The notes beneath the pieces were generated by a model. The model had not been told where the DNA came from. It made no database searches and saw only the letters and a list, made by a program, of their open reading frames with translations. Below are positions 1 through 7,800 of a stretch of DNA of 15,656 nucleotides, in pieces (the stretch's first letter is position 1; each line of letters begins with the position of its first letter). The position numbers were made by a program, and so were the translations under genes. Source of the stretch: Anaerolineales bacterium (lineage in GTDB: Bacteria > Chloroflexota > Anaerolineae > Promineifilales > Promineifilaceae); contig JAGQGA010000048.1 in NCBI GenBank assembly GCA_020432595.1, positions 1 to 15,656 of the forward strand, in the 5' to 3' direction.

Positions 1-1
1 G

Positions 2-751
2 GGCATTTTTCGACGGCTACTGGATCGGGGAAAGATGGATGAGTCGCGGCGGTTGAGCAACGGCCGTTTACTCGAATTCAGCCACATTTACCCCCTCGAT
101 GCTGCCTACGACACCCTCGATGCCGTCCCCGAAGAGGTTCGCACCAGCCGCCGCTATCAGGACGCGGGCGATTTCACCGTGCAAGGGGTCGCTGACCAAA
201 TTGCGGCCGAGTTTGGCGAGAAGCCGCTCGACATTGTGATCCACTCCATTGCCAATGGACCGGAGGTGCAGAAACCGCTGATTGAGACATCGCGGGCGGG
301 GTATTTAACGGCCGTTGGCACCAGTGCCTACTCCATGGTCTCCTTTGTGCAGCGATTCTCGCCGCTGATGTCCCCCGGCGGCAGCTTTATCTCGCTCAGT
401 TACATGGCAAGCGAGCGCGTTTTCCCCGGCTATGGCGGCGGCATGTCGTCGTCCAAGGCGGCACTGGAAAGCGACACCCGCGTGCTGGCCTACGAGGCCG
501 GCCGTCGCTATGGGGTGCGTGTGAATGCCATTTCGGCCGGCCCGCTTGCCTCCCGCGCTGCCCGCGCCATCGGCATCATTGACCACATGCAGCAATACGT
601 CGCCGCCAATTCCCCCCTCACCGACCCCCTGCAAGCCCACGAAGTCGCCAACGCCGCCGCCTTCCTTGTTAGCCCGCTCGCCAGCGGCATCACCGGAACC
701 GTTTTGTATGTAGACAAAGGCTACAACATCATGGGGATGACAGTGGCGTAG
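2..751 (+). CDS. fabI: Enoyl-[acyl-carrier-protein] reductase, plastid-like FabI (5'-partial)
   Basis: This enzyme would carry out the last, NAD(P)H-dependent reduction of each fatty-acid elongation cycle in the cytoplasm. The reading frame is open to the left edge, and the upstream residues GIFRRLLDRGK run into MDESRRL. That matches the GKFDESRxL region of plant enzymes, so the ATG at 35 is internal and the true start, with the Rossmann dinucleotide-binding loop, lies outside the window. Family landmarks seen are IYPLDAAYDT, IVIHSIANGPE, SYMASERVFPGYGGGMSSSK, AISAGPLASRAA and the C-terminal YVDKGYNIMGM. The two active-site Tyr codons are at 401 and 431 and the Lys codon at 455. The eight-residue step from the second Tyr to Lys is, from memory, the plastid/chlamydial spacing rather than the seven of E. 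coli FabI. The stop codon sits inside a 28-bp palindrome, and the gene converges on the amidohydrolase gene. The family call is sure; the 5' end is missing. Confidence 0.9.
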   Translation, partial: GIFRRLLDRGKMDESRRLSNGRLLEFSHIYPLDAAYDTLDAVPEEVRTSRRYQDAGDFTVQGVADQIAAEFGEKPLDIVIHSIANGPEVQKPLIETSRAGYLTAVGTSAYSMVSFVQRFSPLMSPGGSFISLSYMASERVFPGYGGGMSSSKAALESDTRVLAYEAGRRYGVRVNAISAGPLASRAARAIGIIDHMQQYVAANSPLTDPLQAHEVANAAAFLVSPLASGITGTVLYVDKGYNIMGMTVA

Positions 752-775
752 AGACGCAAAATTTTGCGTCTCTAC
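748..775. repeat. Perfect 28-bp palindrome between convergent genes, possible bidirectional terminator
   Basis: The half-site GTAGAGACGCAAAA (748-761) is followed directly by its exact reverse complement, so the RNA could form a long hairpin with an AAAATTTT centre. It overlaps the fabI stop codon TAG (749-751) and ends 12 bp before the end of the convergent amidohydrolase gene. On either strand the hairpin has no long T-run after it, so a terminator role is plausible but not proven. Palindromes with GTAGAGACG/CGTCTCTAC ends recur in cyanobacterial genomes, which suggests a dispersed REP- or MITE-like family. That link is from memory. Confidence 0.75.
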
Positions 776-786
776 AACCCACCCAA

Positions 787-2208
787 TTACCGATACGGGT
801 GCTTCAATTTGGGCGGCTGAACATCATTTGGCACGGGTGAAAAATAGGGGGTAGTTTCCAGCGAAGCCTCAAACTCGGCTCGCACCGCCGCCAACCGCGC
901 CGGGTTCACAAACAGCTCAATCGCCGCCTGCGACATCACCTGCGCCGCATACATCATCCCCTTGTGGCCAATGCTCATCCCACCTGAAGCCACAATTCCC
1001 CACGAATGTGCGGGCACGTTGGTCGGCCAGCAGGTGGTGTTGAGCATACTCAACGGCACGCGCCAGCTCATATCACCCACATCAGACGAGGCCGGGAAAA
1101 TGCGCCCCATGTCTACGCTGGGGAAAACATCACCAATCAGCGGCTGGTTAGCCTGGGCAGGCGGCAGCCCCATGTATTGGGTAATCATCTGGCTGTTGCC
1201 GGGTGGGTTGTTGGCGTTAATCGCGGCCGCATACGCCATCTCTTCTTCGGTAAATTGAATTGGCCCCAGGGCTTGCATCACCTCATACTGCAAATCGGCC
1301 AAAGTATGGTTATTGAGAACGCAGGTGGTACCAGAGACAAAAATCTCTTCTACCTCGGTTTCTGTCATCATGGCCGCCCCTTGCGCCACCTTTCGCACCC
1401 GGTCAGCCACGCTTTGCACTTGGTTAGGCAAATGCGCTCGCACCACATAATGCACCTCGGCTCGGTCAGGCACAATATTGGCCGCCAGCCCGCCATCGGT
1501 AATGATATAGTGGATGCGCACATTGTCGGCTACGTGCTCGCGCATGAAGTTGACCCCCACATTCATCAATTCAACGGCATCAAGCGCGGAGCGTCCCATT
1601 TCGGGCATGGCGGCGGCATGGGCGGTGCGCCCGTGAAAGCGGAAAAGCATACTTTGCACGCCCAACATGCTGCCTTTGGAGGCGTAATTGGTGTAGCCGG
1701 GGTGGAAGTTAAAGGCAGCATCCAAATCGTCAAACGCGCCATCGCGCCCCATATAGATTTTGCCACCGCCCCCCTCCTCGGCCGGGCAGCCGTAATAGCG
1801 TACCGTGCCGGCCGTTCCAGTTTCTTGCAGCCATTGTTTGACGGCAACGGTGGCAGCCAGGCAGCCTGTGCCCAGCAGGTTGTGGCCGCAGCCGTGGCCA
1901 TGGCCGCCTGCTTCAACGGGGTTGGGGTCGCTTTGCAGCTTTTGCGACAGCCCCGGCAAGGCATCATACTCCCCAGCAAAGCCAATGACGGGGCCACCGC
2001 TGCCCCATTCGGCCATAAAGGCGGTGCTGATGCCACCGACATCCCAGGTGATGGCAAAGCCAACTTCTTCTAAAAAGTCGGCCTGTAATTTTGATGCCTT
2101 AAACTCTTCAAAGCGAATTTCCGGGTTGGCCCATATTTCGTCGGCCATGGTCGTGAAGTTGCTCTGGTTGCGATCAAGCCAGTTAACGATCTCGGTTTTT
2201 GTATTCAT
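787..2208 (-). CDS. abgB: AbgB-like M20 family metallo-amidohydrolase
   Basis: This 473-aa protein has the length and residue pattern of the p-aminobenzoyl-glutamate hydrolase subunit AbgB and related M20 amidohydrolases, which cut amide bonds with a two-metal site in the cytoplasm. Metal-site landmarks are GHGHGCGHN (residues 102-110, HxCGH), the PAEEGG catalytic Glu pair (E144, E145), FNFHPG (H169) and GHKGM (H415). The lid/dimer region has FHGRTAHAA around H197, and SSDVGDMSW (374-382) is as in AbgB. The C-terminus, with TTPYFSPVPNDVQPPKLK, also matches AbgB. E. coli AbgB works with AbgA. No AbgA or AbgT partner is in the window, so the substrate is uncertain and another N-acyl amino acid or dipeptide is possible. 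The start ATG at 2208 fits the family's N-terminus, and there is no clear Shine-Dalgarno before it. The gene converges with fabI and diverges from the kinase-like gene at 2872. Confidence 0.88.
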   Translation of the reverse strand: MNTKTEIVNWLDRNQSNFTTMADEIWANPEIRFEEFKASKLQADFLEEVGFAITWDVGGISTAFMAEWGSGGPVIGFAGEYDALPGLSQKLQSDPNPVEAGGHGHGCGHNLLGTGCLAATVAVKQWLQETGTAGTVRYYGCPAEEGGGGKIYMGRDGAFDDLDAAFNFHPGYTNYASKGSMLGVQSMLFRFHGRTAHAAAMPEMGRSALDAVELMNVGVNFMREHVADNVRIHYIITDGGLAANIVPDRAEVHYVVRAHLPNQVQSVADRVRKVAQGAAMMTETEVEEIFVSGTTCVLNNHTLADLQYEVMQALGPIQFTEEEMAYAAAINANNPPGNSQMITQYMGLPPAQANQPLIGDVFPSVDMGRIFPASSDVGDMSWRVPLSMLNTTCWPTNVPAHSWGIVASGGMSIGHKGMMYAAQVMSQAAIELFVNPARLAAVRAEFEASLETTPYFSPVPNDVQPPKLKHPYR

Positions 2209-2234
2209 GGAGGGTACCTTTTGTCATTTTTTGC

Positions 2235-2260
2235 CACGAATTTCACGAATTCGCACGCAT
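2235..2260. repeat. Short 9-bp tandem repeat
   Basis: CACGAATTT, CACGAATTC and the degenerate GCACGCATT follow one another with a 9-bp period. The block lies 27 bp upstream of the amidohydrolase start, in its likely 5' leader. It could be a protein-binding site or a remnant of a dispersed repeat; nothing in the sequence decides. Confidence 0.5.
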
Positions 2261-2307
2261 TGTTAGACTGTAATCTACCACATTCGGGGGGAATGGGCAG
2301 GAAAAAT

Positions 2308-2345
2308 AACGGCCGTTTCGCCTCGCAGGTAAGAAAACGGCCGTT
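2308..2345. repeat. Two AACGGCCGTT palindromes 28 bp apart
   Basis: Exact copies lie at 2308-2317 and 2336-2345, the second widened to AAAACGGCCGTTTT (2334-2347). They sit between the divergent amidohydrolase and kinase-like genes, about 55 bp upstream of the promoter-like TTGAAG/TATAAT. Paired sites on nearly the same helix face would suit a dimeric DNA-binding protein, but the motif is also scattered through coding DNA, so this may only be the genome-wide repeat. Confidence 0.6.
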
Positions 2346-2400
2346 TTACCAGTGTGTTAAACTTTACACTTTCCCTGTCGAATTATTCACGCATCCGCGC

Positions 2401-2430
2401 TTGAAGTTCGCTCACTGTTCCATGTATAAT
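2401..2430 (+). promoter_or_regulatory. Candidate sigma-70-type promoter
   Basis: TTGAAG (2401-2406) is followed after 18 bp by a perfect TATAAT (2425-2430). Initiation would fall near 2437, which would leave a leader of about 435 nt before the kinase-like gene at 2872 and put the T-run hairpin (2459-2485) shortly after the start. It is the best promoter match I saw in the non-coding DNA. AT-rich sequence makes chance TATAAT matches likely, so confidence is moderate. Confidence 0.4.
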
Positions 2431-2458
2431 AATATGTTGTTGAGTAAGCAAAAGTTAG

Positions 2459-2485
2459 GTTCTTTTAAGGAAAAGGAACTTTTTT
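2459..2485 (+). terminator. Terminator-like hairpin with T-run (possible attenuator)
   Basis: GTTCTTTT (2459-2466) pairs with AAAAGGAAC (2471-2479), with one bulged G and an AAGG loop, followed by TTTTTT (2480-2485). The stem is AU-rich and weak. Only about 20 nt separate it from the predicted transcription start near 2437, so it could act as an early attenuator or end a very short RNA. The only reading frame it could close is the unconvincing one at 2221-2487. Confidence 0.4.
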
Positions 2486-2560
2486 GAGCCTATTTCACAC
2501 CCAAACCCACTGAACTCTGCTTTAATAACACCGCCAAGCGATCAAACGGCCGTTTGCAAC

Positions 2561-2581
2561 AACACCAACAAGGTTGGTGTT
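2561..2581 (+). other. 9-bp perfect hairpin in the leader region
   Basis: AACACCAAC (2561-2569) and GTTGGTGTT (2573-2581) are exact inverted repeats around an AAG loop, 7 bp after the AACGGCCGTT copy at 2545. The following sequence is AT-rich but has no solid T-run. It may be an RNA structure in the leader of the kinase-like gene, or a weak terminator. Confidence 0.5.
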
Positions 2582-2825
2582 CAATTTATTATTTTGTATT
2601 GGAATTGTCAGAACATGAGACGTAGGCAGACGTGAAGGCATTTATCGTTTTACCACCATCCCCCACTTTCTTGGCAACATCCCGGTCAAATAAGATCGTG
2701 AATGGTAAGGACAAATGTAAGACAATTATGATGAAATGCTGAGGATAAAATCACGCATCATTTAAGTGCTTGCCTAATGATACCTTCCCTTCAAATCTCC
2801 TATATTTCATTGATTGTTCTAGGCT

Positions 2826-2853
2826 TTGACATCACGGTAGGACAGCTTAAATT
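2826..2853 (+). promoter_or_regulatory. Possible gene-proximal promoter
   Basis: A perfect TTGACA (2826-2831) is followed after 16 bp by TAAATT (2848-2853), four of six matches to TATAAT. It would start RNA about 10-15 nt before the ATG at 2872, giving an almost leaderless message. The only Shine-Dalgarno-like sequence is the weak TAAGG at 2857-2861. The -10 match is poor. Confidence 0.3.
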
Positions 2854-2871
2854 TGCTAAGGCACTGAAACT

Positions 2872-4635
2872 ATGGTAGCGCAAAATAGTGACAAGTTAAT
2901 CGGACACCAATTAGACCAATACCACATTGAACAACTGTTAACCCAACGCAAAAGTAGTGCCCTTTATTTGGCACGTGATGTCCGCTCTGAGGGTGAGGTT
3001 CTGCTGGAGGTCGCCAAGCAATCGGTGAAGGAGAACCAGCATTTTGCCGACGCTTTCCAGCATAATATGTCGGTGATTCAAACGTTAGGGCAACCGAATA
3101 TTGCTAAGGTACTGCAAATTAGCCAATCGAGTGGCAAACGGCCGTTTGCCGTCATCGAAAACCAATCCACCACCACCTTGGCGGACAAACTAGCCGACTG
3201 GGCACGGGAAAACAACACCCTACCCGTCATCAAAGCCCTCGAACTCGTGCGCCATCTCGCCGCCACCCTGAGCATTGCCCATCGCGCCGGGATAATCCAC
3301 CATGACCTGCGCCCTAGCAACATCTTCATGCGCGAAGATAACACCCCCGTTTTCGTCGATCTTGGTGTCCCACACGTGCCCGAAGTTGTCGAACAAAAAT
3401 GGGAAATAGGGCAAAACAATGTCATTGACTACATCGCCCCTGAACAGCAAGAAGGGCGCGAAATCACTCCCCGCAGCAACATTTACTCACTGGGTGTCAT
3501 TTTATACGAACTGTTGGCCGGGCACGCGCCTAAATTACCCGCCACCTCCTGGGACATTTTTGACCGTGATGCTACCCCCAAGGAAGTGCCGTTAGAAGAA
3601 GCCCGCATCGGTCTTACCAGCGAAACCTACCGGTTGGTGCGTAATTGCCTTTGGCGGCAGGAATGGAGCCGTTACGACAACGCTACGGAACTCATCAACG
3701 CCCTCGACGCTGCCATCGCCGCCGAACGTGCCCTGCCCAAAGTTCTCCCCGTGCCGACTTCCACCCGCCGCTGGCTGCCCATTGCCATCCCTGTAATCAT
3801 TGTCCTCATCATCTTGGGTATTTTCCTCAACAGCGGCAATGACCCCAATGATGTTGAAGCCAACAGCATTGCCCAGGCGACCACCGTCGTGCCTACGGCT
3901 ACCAGCACAGCCACGCCAACGGCCACGACCCCTCCCACCCGCACTCCCGTCCCTGTTTTAATCCCGCCAACCCTCACGCCAACGGCCGAATTGGTGATCG
4001 AGCTATTGGAGCCACTGCCGGGCAGCGAATTTGCTCAGGGCGACACCATCACCTTTGACTGGCGCTGGCCTGTAGAATTATCGCCAGGGCAACAATTTGC
4101 CATCTATCTCTTTACTAGCACACAAGTTTCCCTGGTTGAAACCGTTAAAGAGCCAATTTTGGGGTTTAACTACCGGGCGCGTATTCCGGTAAGCGATCTG
4201 AATGCCAGCGAAGCCAATGTTGATTGGCAAGTGGTGCTGGAAACGGTTGCCACGGGCAACAGTATTTTTGAAAGCGAAAGACGGCCGTTAACGCTACAGT
4301 TGGAGCCGCCAACCCCAACGGTAACACCCACACCTAGCATTACCCCCACCACCGACTGTGTGATTTCACCACCACCAAGCTGGGTGTTATACACCATTAA
4401 ATCAGGCGACAGCCTCTTTAATCTGGCAATTGCTGGCGGCAGCAGCCTCGACTTTGTGCTACAGGTCAACTGTTTGCCACCAGACCCGGTGTTAAGCGTA
4501 GGGCAAAAAGTGTACATTCCCAGACCTCCGGCAACCAATACACCGACCCCGGCACCAGTACCGCCCACTGCAACACCTGGGCGAAGCGGTGGCGGTGGCG
4601 GTGGCGGGGACAAACCACCGACACCACCCCCATGA
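2872..4635 (+). CDS. Transmembrane kinase-like protein with LysM domain (degenerate active site)
   Basis: This 587-aa membrane protein has a cytoplasmic Hanks-type kinase fold (about 17-285), one transmembrane helix (about 301-320), a Thr/Pro linker (338-370), a beta-sandwich domain (about 373-478), a second Thr/Pro linker, a LysM domain (about 504-551) and a Gly7/Pro-rich tail. LysM binds peptidoglycan-type glycans, so the protein likely ties the cytoplasm to the wall. Kinase landmarks are HHDLRPSN (143-150), VDLGV (162-166), YIAPEQ (187-192) and YSLGVILYELL. The glycine loop is replaced by TQRKSS, and the beta-3 Lys position (VAVK) reads VLLE with Glu46. The alpha-C Glu position appears to be Asn65. 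HRD is HHD, and the Lys two residues after the catalytic Asp is Arg. The Asp, Asn150 and Asp163 remain, so residual or atypical activity cannot be excluded. There are no PASTA repeats. A terminator follows, then a giant secreted repeat protein. The role is inferred: sensor or scaffold for envelope proteins. Confidence 0.88.
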   Translation: MVAQNSDKLIGHQLDQYHIEQLLTQRKSSALYLARDVRSEGEVLLEVAKQSVKENQHFADAFQHNMSVIQTLGQPNIAKVLQISQSSGKRPFAVIENQSTTTLADKLADWARENNTLPVIKALELVRHLAATLSIAHRAGIIHHDLRPSNIFMREDNTPVFVDLGVPHVPEVVEQKWEIGQNNVIDYIAPEQQEGREITPRSNIYSLGVILYELLAGHAPKLPATSWDIFDRDATPKEVPLEEARIGLTSETYRLVRNCLWRQEWSRYDNATELINALDAAIAAERALPKVLPVPTSTRRWLPIAIPVIIVLIILGIFLNSGNDPNDVEANSIAQATTVVPTATSTATPTATTPPTRTPVPVLIPPTLTPTAELVIELLEPLPGSEFAQGDTITFDWRWPVELSPGQQFAIYLFTSTQVSLVETVKEPILGFNYRARIPVSDLNASEANVDWQVVLETVATGNSIFESERRPLTLQLEPPTPTVTPTPSITPTTDCVISPPPSWVLYTIKSGDSLFNLAIAGGSSLDFVLQVNCLPPDPVLSVGQKVYIPRPPATNTPTPAPVPPTATPGRSGGGGGGGDKPPTPPP

Positions 4636-4650
4636 TATGGATAAAGGTAA

Positions 4651-4691
4651 AAGGGGAGGTTTAGACCAACGTGGGTCTAACCTCCCTTTTT
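4651..4691 (+). terminator. Intrinsic terminator after the LysM kinase-like gene
   Basis: GGGAGGTTTAGACC (4654-4667) pairs with GGTCTAACCTCCC (4674-4686) with one bulged T and a 6-nt loop, followed by TTTTT (4687-4691). It starts 15 bp after the stop codon. It should separate most transcription of the kinase-like gene from the repeat-protein gene at 4893. Confidence 0.85.
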
Positions 4692-4892
4692 ATATGCAGT
4701 AGCGGTTAACAATTCAGGGGCAGCGCATACTCATTGATGTAGCGGCAAGGCAGATGTAAGGATAGCTGTAAGGAAGAGATGGTACTGTGCTGCCAACCAG
4801 CTACGGGCACAGCCCTGTGCTGGTATTTTTGTATAGGGAACCTGGTATAAACAACTTTACAGTTTGGATGTAACCAGCTTGGCAGGAGTGTC
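4692..4892 (+). promoter_or_regulatory. Likely promoter and leader region of the 1338-aa repeat-protein gene
   Basis: About 200 bp lie between the terminator and the start codon. TATAAA at 4846-4851 is a usable -10, but no good -35 sits 16-18 bp before it (the closest, GTATTT, is poor). A Shine-Dalgarno AGGAG (4884-4888) stands 4 nt before the ATG at 4893 and fixes that start. No other gene is seen. Confidence 0.4.
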
Positions 4893-7800
4893 ATGAAACA
4901 TAGAATCTTTGTATTGGTGACAGTTGTAGGGTTTGCTTTCTATATTTTTTTCGCCTTAGGAACCACCTTTGCCGATGCAGCGGCCGTTATTGCCCATGAT
5001 GACAGCATTATTGTCTTGGAAGGCGGCACCGCAACACAATTGACAACGGGAGCGACCTCTGTCTTGGTCAATGACGTTACGAGCAATACACTTACGGTGG
5101 CGTCTATCATCGATCAGCCAGATTTTGCCACGGCCGCTTTTACCGTCAACGCCAATGGCACTTTTAGCTATAAGCACGACGGTAGCGAGCATTTTTCTGA
5201 CTATTTTGTATACCAAGCGTGTGATACGGGTGCCGTTTCCTGTGACACAGCCACAGTGAACATTTCGATTACGCCACAGAATGACCCGCCAACGGCCGTT
5301 AATGACACCGCCACCATCAGCGAAAACAGCGTCCTCTCCGTTAGCTCACCCGGCGTTCTCAGCAACGACACCGACCCTGAAAGCGACCCGCTGCGTGTGA
5401 CCAGCGCCAGCAACGTTAGCACCAAAGGCGCAGTCGTCAACGTCACCCTCAACACCATTGGCAACGGCAGCTATACCTATGACCCCACCGCAGCAGCCAC
5501 CCTCCAAGCCCTGCCATCCGGTCAATCCACCGTTGACACCTTCAACTACACCATTAGCGACGGCAACGGCGGCACCAGCAACGCCACCGTCTCTATCACG
5601 GTTAACGGCCAAAACGACGCACCAACATTTGTGAGTACGCCAGGGACAAGTGTTAACGAAGACAGCCTCTACACCTATAACATCGTCGTCAATGATGTGG
5701 ATACAGGCGACACGATTACCATTAGTGCCCCTACCCTGCCCGACTGGCTTACACTCACCCCCACCGGTAACGGCACCGCCACCCTAAGCGGCACCCCAAC
5801 CAACGACGAAGCACTGACAGGCTTCTTTAGTGTTTCTCTGCAAGCCAAAGATACGTCTAACAGCACCGATACTCAATCTTTTATCATCCAGGTTCATAAT
5901 GTCAACGATGCCCCGGTTCTGGACAACAGCGGCAACATGGTTCTCTCCAACATCAATGAAGACAACCAAAACCCCAACGGAGATGTTGTTCTAGCTATTA
6001 TCAGCAGTGCTGGCGGGGATCGGATCACCGATGTGGATGCCAATGCCGCAGAAGGCATTGCCGTTGTGGGGGCAGACAATACCAACGGTACCTGGCAATA
6101 TTCCACTAACAATGGCAGCAGTTGGAGCAACTTTGGCGTTGTAACCGACACATCCGCTATTTTGCTCAATAATTTTGCCCGCATCCGCTTTGTGCCCAAT
6201 CTCGACTACAGCGGGCCGGCCGGAAACATCACCTTCCGCGCTTGGGACCAAACAAGTGGGTCGAACGGCAGTACCGGCATCAACACCATTCCCAACGGCG
6301 GCACCACGGCCTTTAGCGTGGCAACAGAAACAGCAACGCTCACGGTACAGGCAATTAACGATGCCCCTGTGTTGGACAACACGGGAACAATGGTGCTGCC
6401 TAACATTAATGAAGACACGCTGGCTCCGGCCGGCGACACGGTTGCCAATATCATTCTTAGTGCCGGGTTAGACCGCATCACCGATGTTGATGTGGCCGCG
6501 CTGGAAGGGATTGCCGTCATTGGCCGCGACAATACCAACGGCATCTGGCAATACTCCACCAATGGTGGTACTAGTTGGAATCCATTTGGAACGCTTAGCG
6601 AAAATTCGGCCGTCTTGCTCAACCCGGCCGCTAAAATCCGCTTTGTCCCCAACCTTGACTACAATGGATCAGCGGGAAATATCACCTTCCGCGCCTGGGA
6701 CCAAACCAGCGGGTCAAACGGTAGCACTGGCATCAACACCGTTCCCAACGGCGGCTCTACGGCTTTTAGCATTGCTACCGAAACAGCCACCCTCAGTGTG
6801 CTTGCGGTCAACGACCCCCCCGTGATTGATCTCAATGGCTTGGTAGACCCTGGAACCGGCTTTGAAACCAATTTTGTTGCCAATGGTGGTGCCGTCACCA
6901 TTGTGGATACTGATTTAAGTTTGGTTGACGTGGATCATTCTAACCTGGCTAAAGCCCTCATTGCCATCACCAACCCATGGGATGGTGCATCTGAGTCGTT
7001 GGCCGCCAACACGGCCGGCACATCAATCAACGCCAGCTTTAACCCGTCTGACGCGACGCTTACCCTATCTGGCAACGACACGGTCAGTAATTACCAAAAG
7101 GTGCTGCGTACCATCACGTACAACAATATTGCACAAGACCCCGATACACGGCAGCGGTCTATCTCTTTTATCGTCAACGATGGTTTAGGCGATAGCACAC
7201 CAGCGACGGCTCTGGTGAACATTCTCAACCCCATCATCACCCTGTCAATGACACCCAACAGCCAGGAAATCCCTAGCGGTGCCACGGCCTCATTTGATGT
7301 GGCAATAAAAAATGAGGGAAATGTGGTTTTGACCCAAATCAAAACCTCCTCTTCCATCAATGACTGCGTAAAAGATTATGCCTCGCTGCAAATTGGTGAA
7401 ACCAAGACATTTACCTGCGTACGCAATAATGTCACCGAATCATTTAATCATACGCTTACGGTTTCGGGCAAAGATCCACTGGGCGGCACCGTGACAGACA
7501 ACAGCACAGTCACCGTGATCGTTGAAAACCCCAACATCCGCATTGTGCCAACGACAGTTACGCCTACGGTTGTGCAGGGCGGTACCGTGATCTTCAATAT
7601 TACGGTGCGTAACCCCAGCAACCTCACGACGCTGACGAATGTAGTTGTCACGAGTGACATCCCTAACTGCGATAATCACACCGTTGGCACGTTAAACCCC
7701 AACCAAAACAAGAGCTTTACCTGTTCGCTACCCAATGCGACAGAGGCTCTAACGGCCGCTTTTACAGCCAGCAGCGGCAATGTCAGTGACACCAATTTTG

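Larger units (their letters stand above)
2209..2871. other. 663-bp intergenic region between divergent genes
   Basis: I see no convincing gene here. It is more AT-rich than its neighbours. It holds a 9-bp-period tandem repeat (2235-2260), three AACGGCCGTT palindromes (2308, 2336, 2545), a near-consensus promoter (2401-2430), a hairpin with a T-run (2459-2485), a second hairpin (2561-2581) and a weaker promoter-like pair just before the kinase gene. An 88-codon frame at 2221-2487 has no ribosome-binding site and no recognisable composition, so it is not called. The region must also contain the promoter of the leftward amidohydrolase gene, which I could not place. Confidence 0.7.

Noticed and set aside
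1006..2073. Long 355-codon frame on the + strand opposite the amidohydrolase gene
   Set aside because: It is the antisense shadow of a well-supported M20 gene. Its translation is rich in His and Gly with no family motif, and it has no start signal.
2221..2487. 88-codon frame on the + strand in the intergenic region
   Set aside because: No Shine-Dalgarno, unnatural composition, crosses two dispersed palindromes and a promoter-like site, and resembles no family I know.
2434..2487. Possible 17-aa leader peptide (MLLSKQKLGSFKEKELF) over the T-run hairpin
   Set aside because: Its ATG lies at or before the predicted transcription start, and it has no ribosome-binding site or run of a regulatory amino acid.
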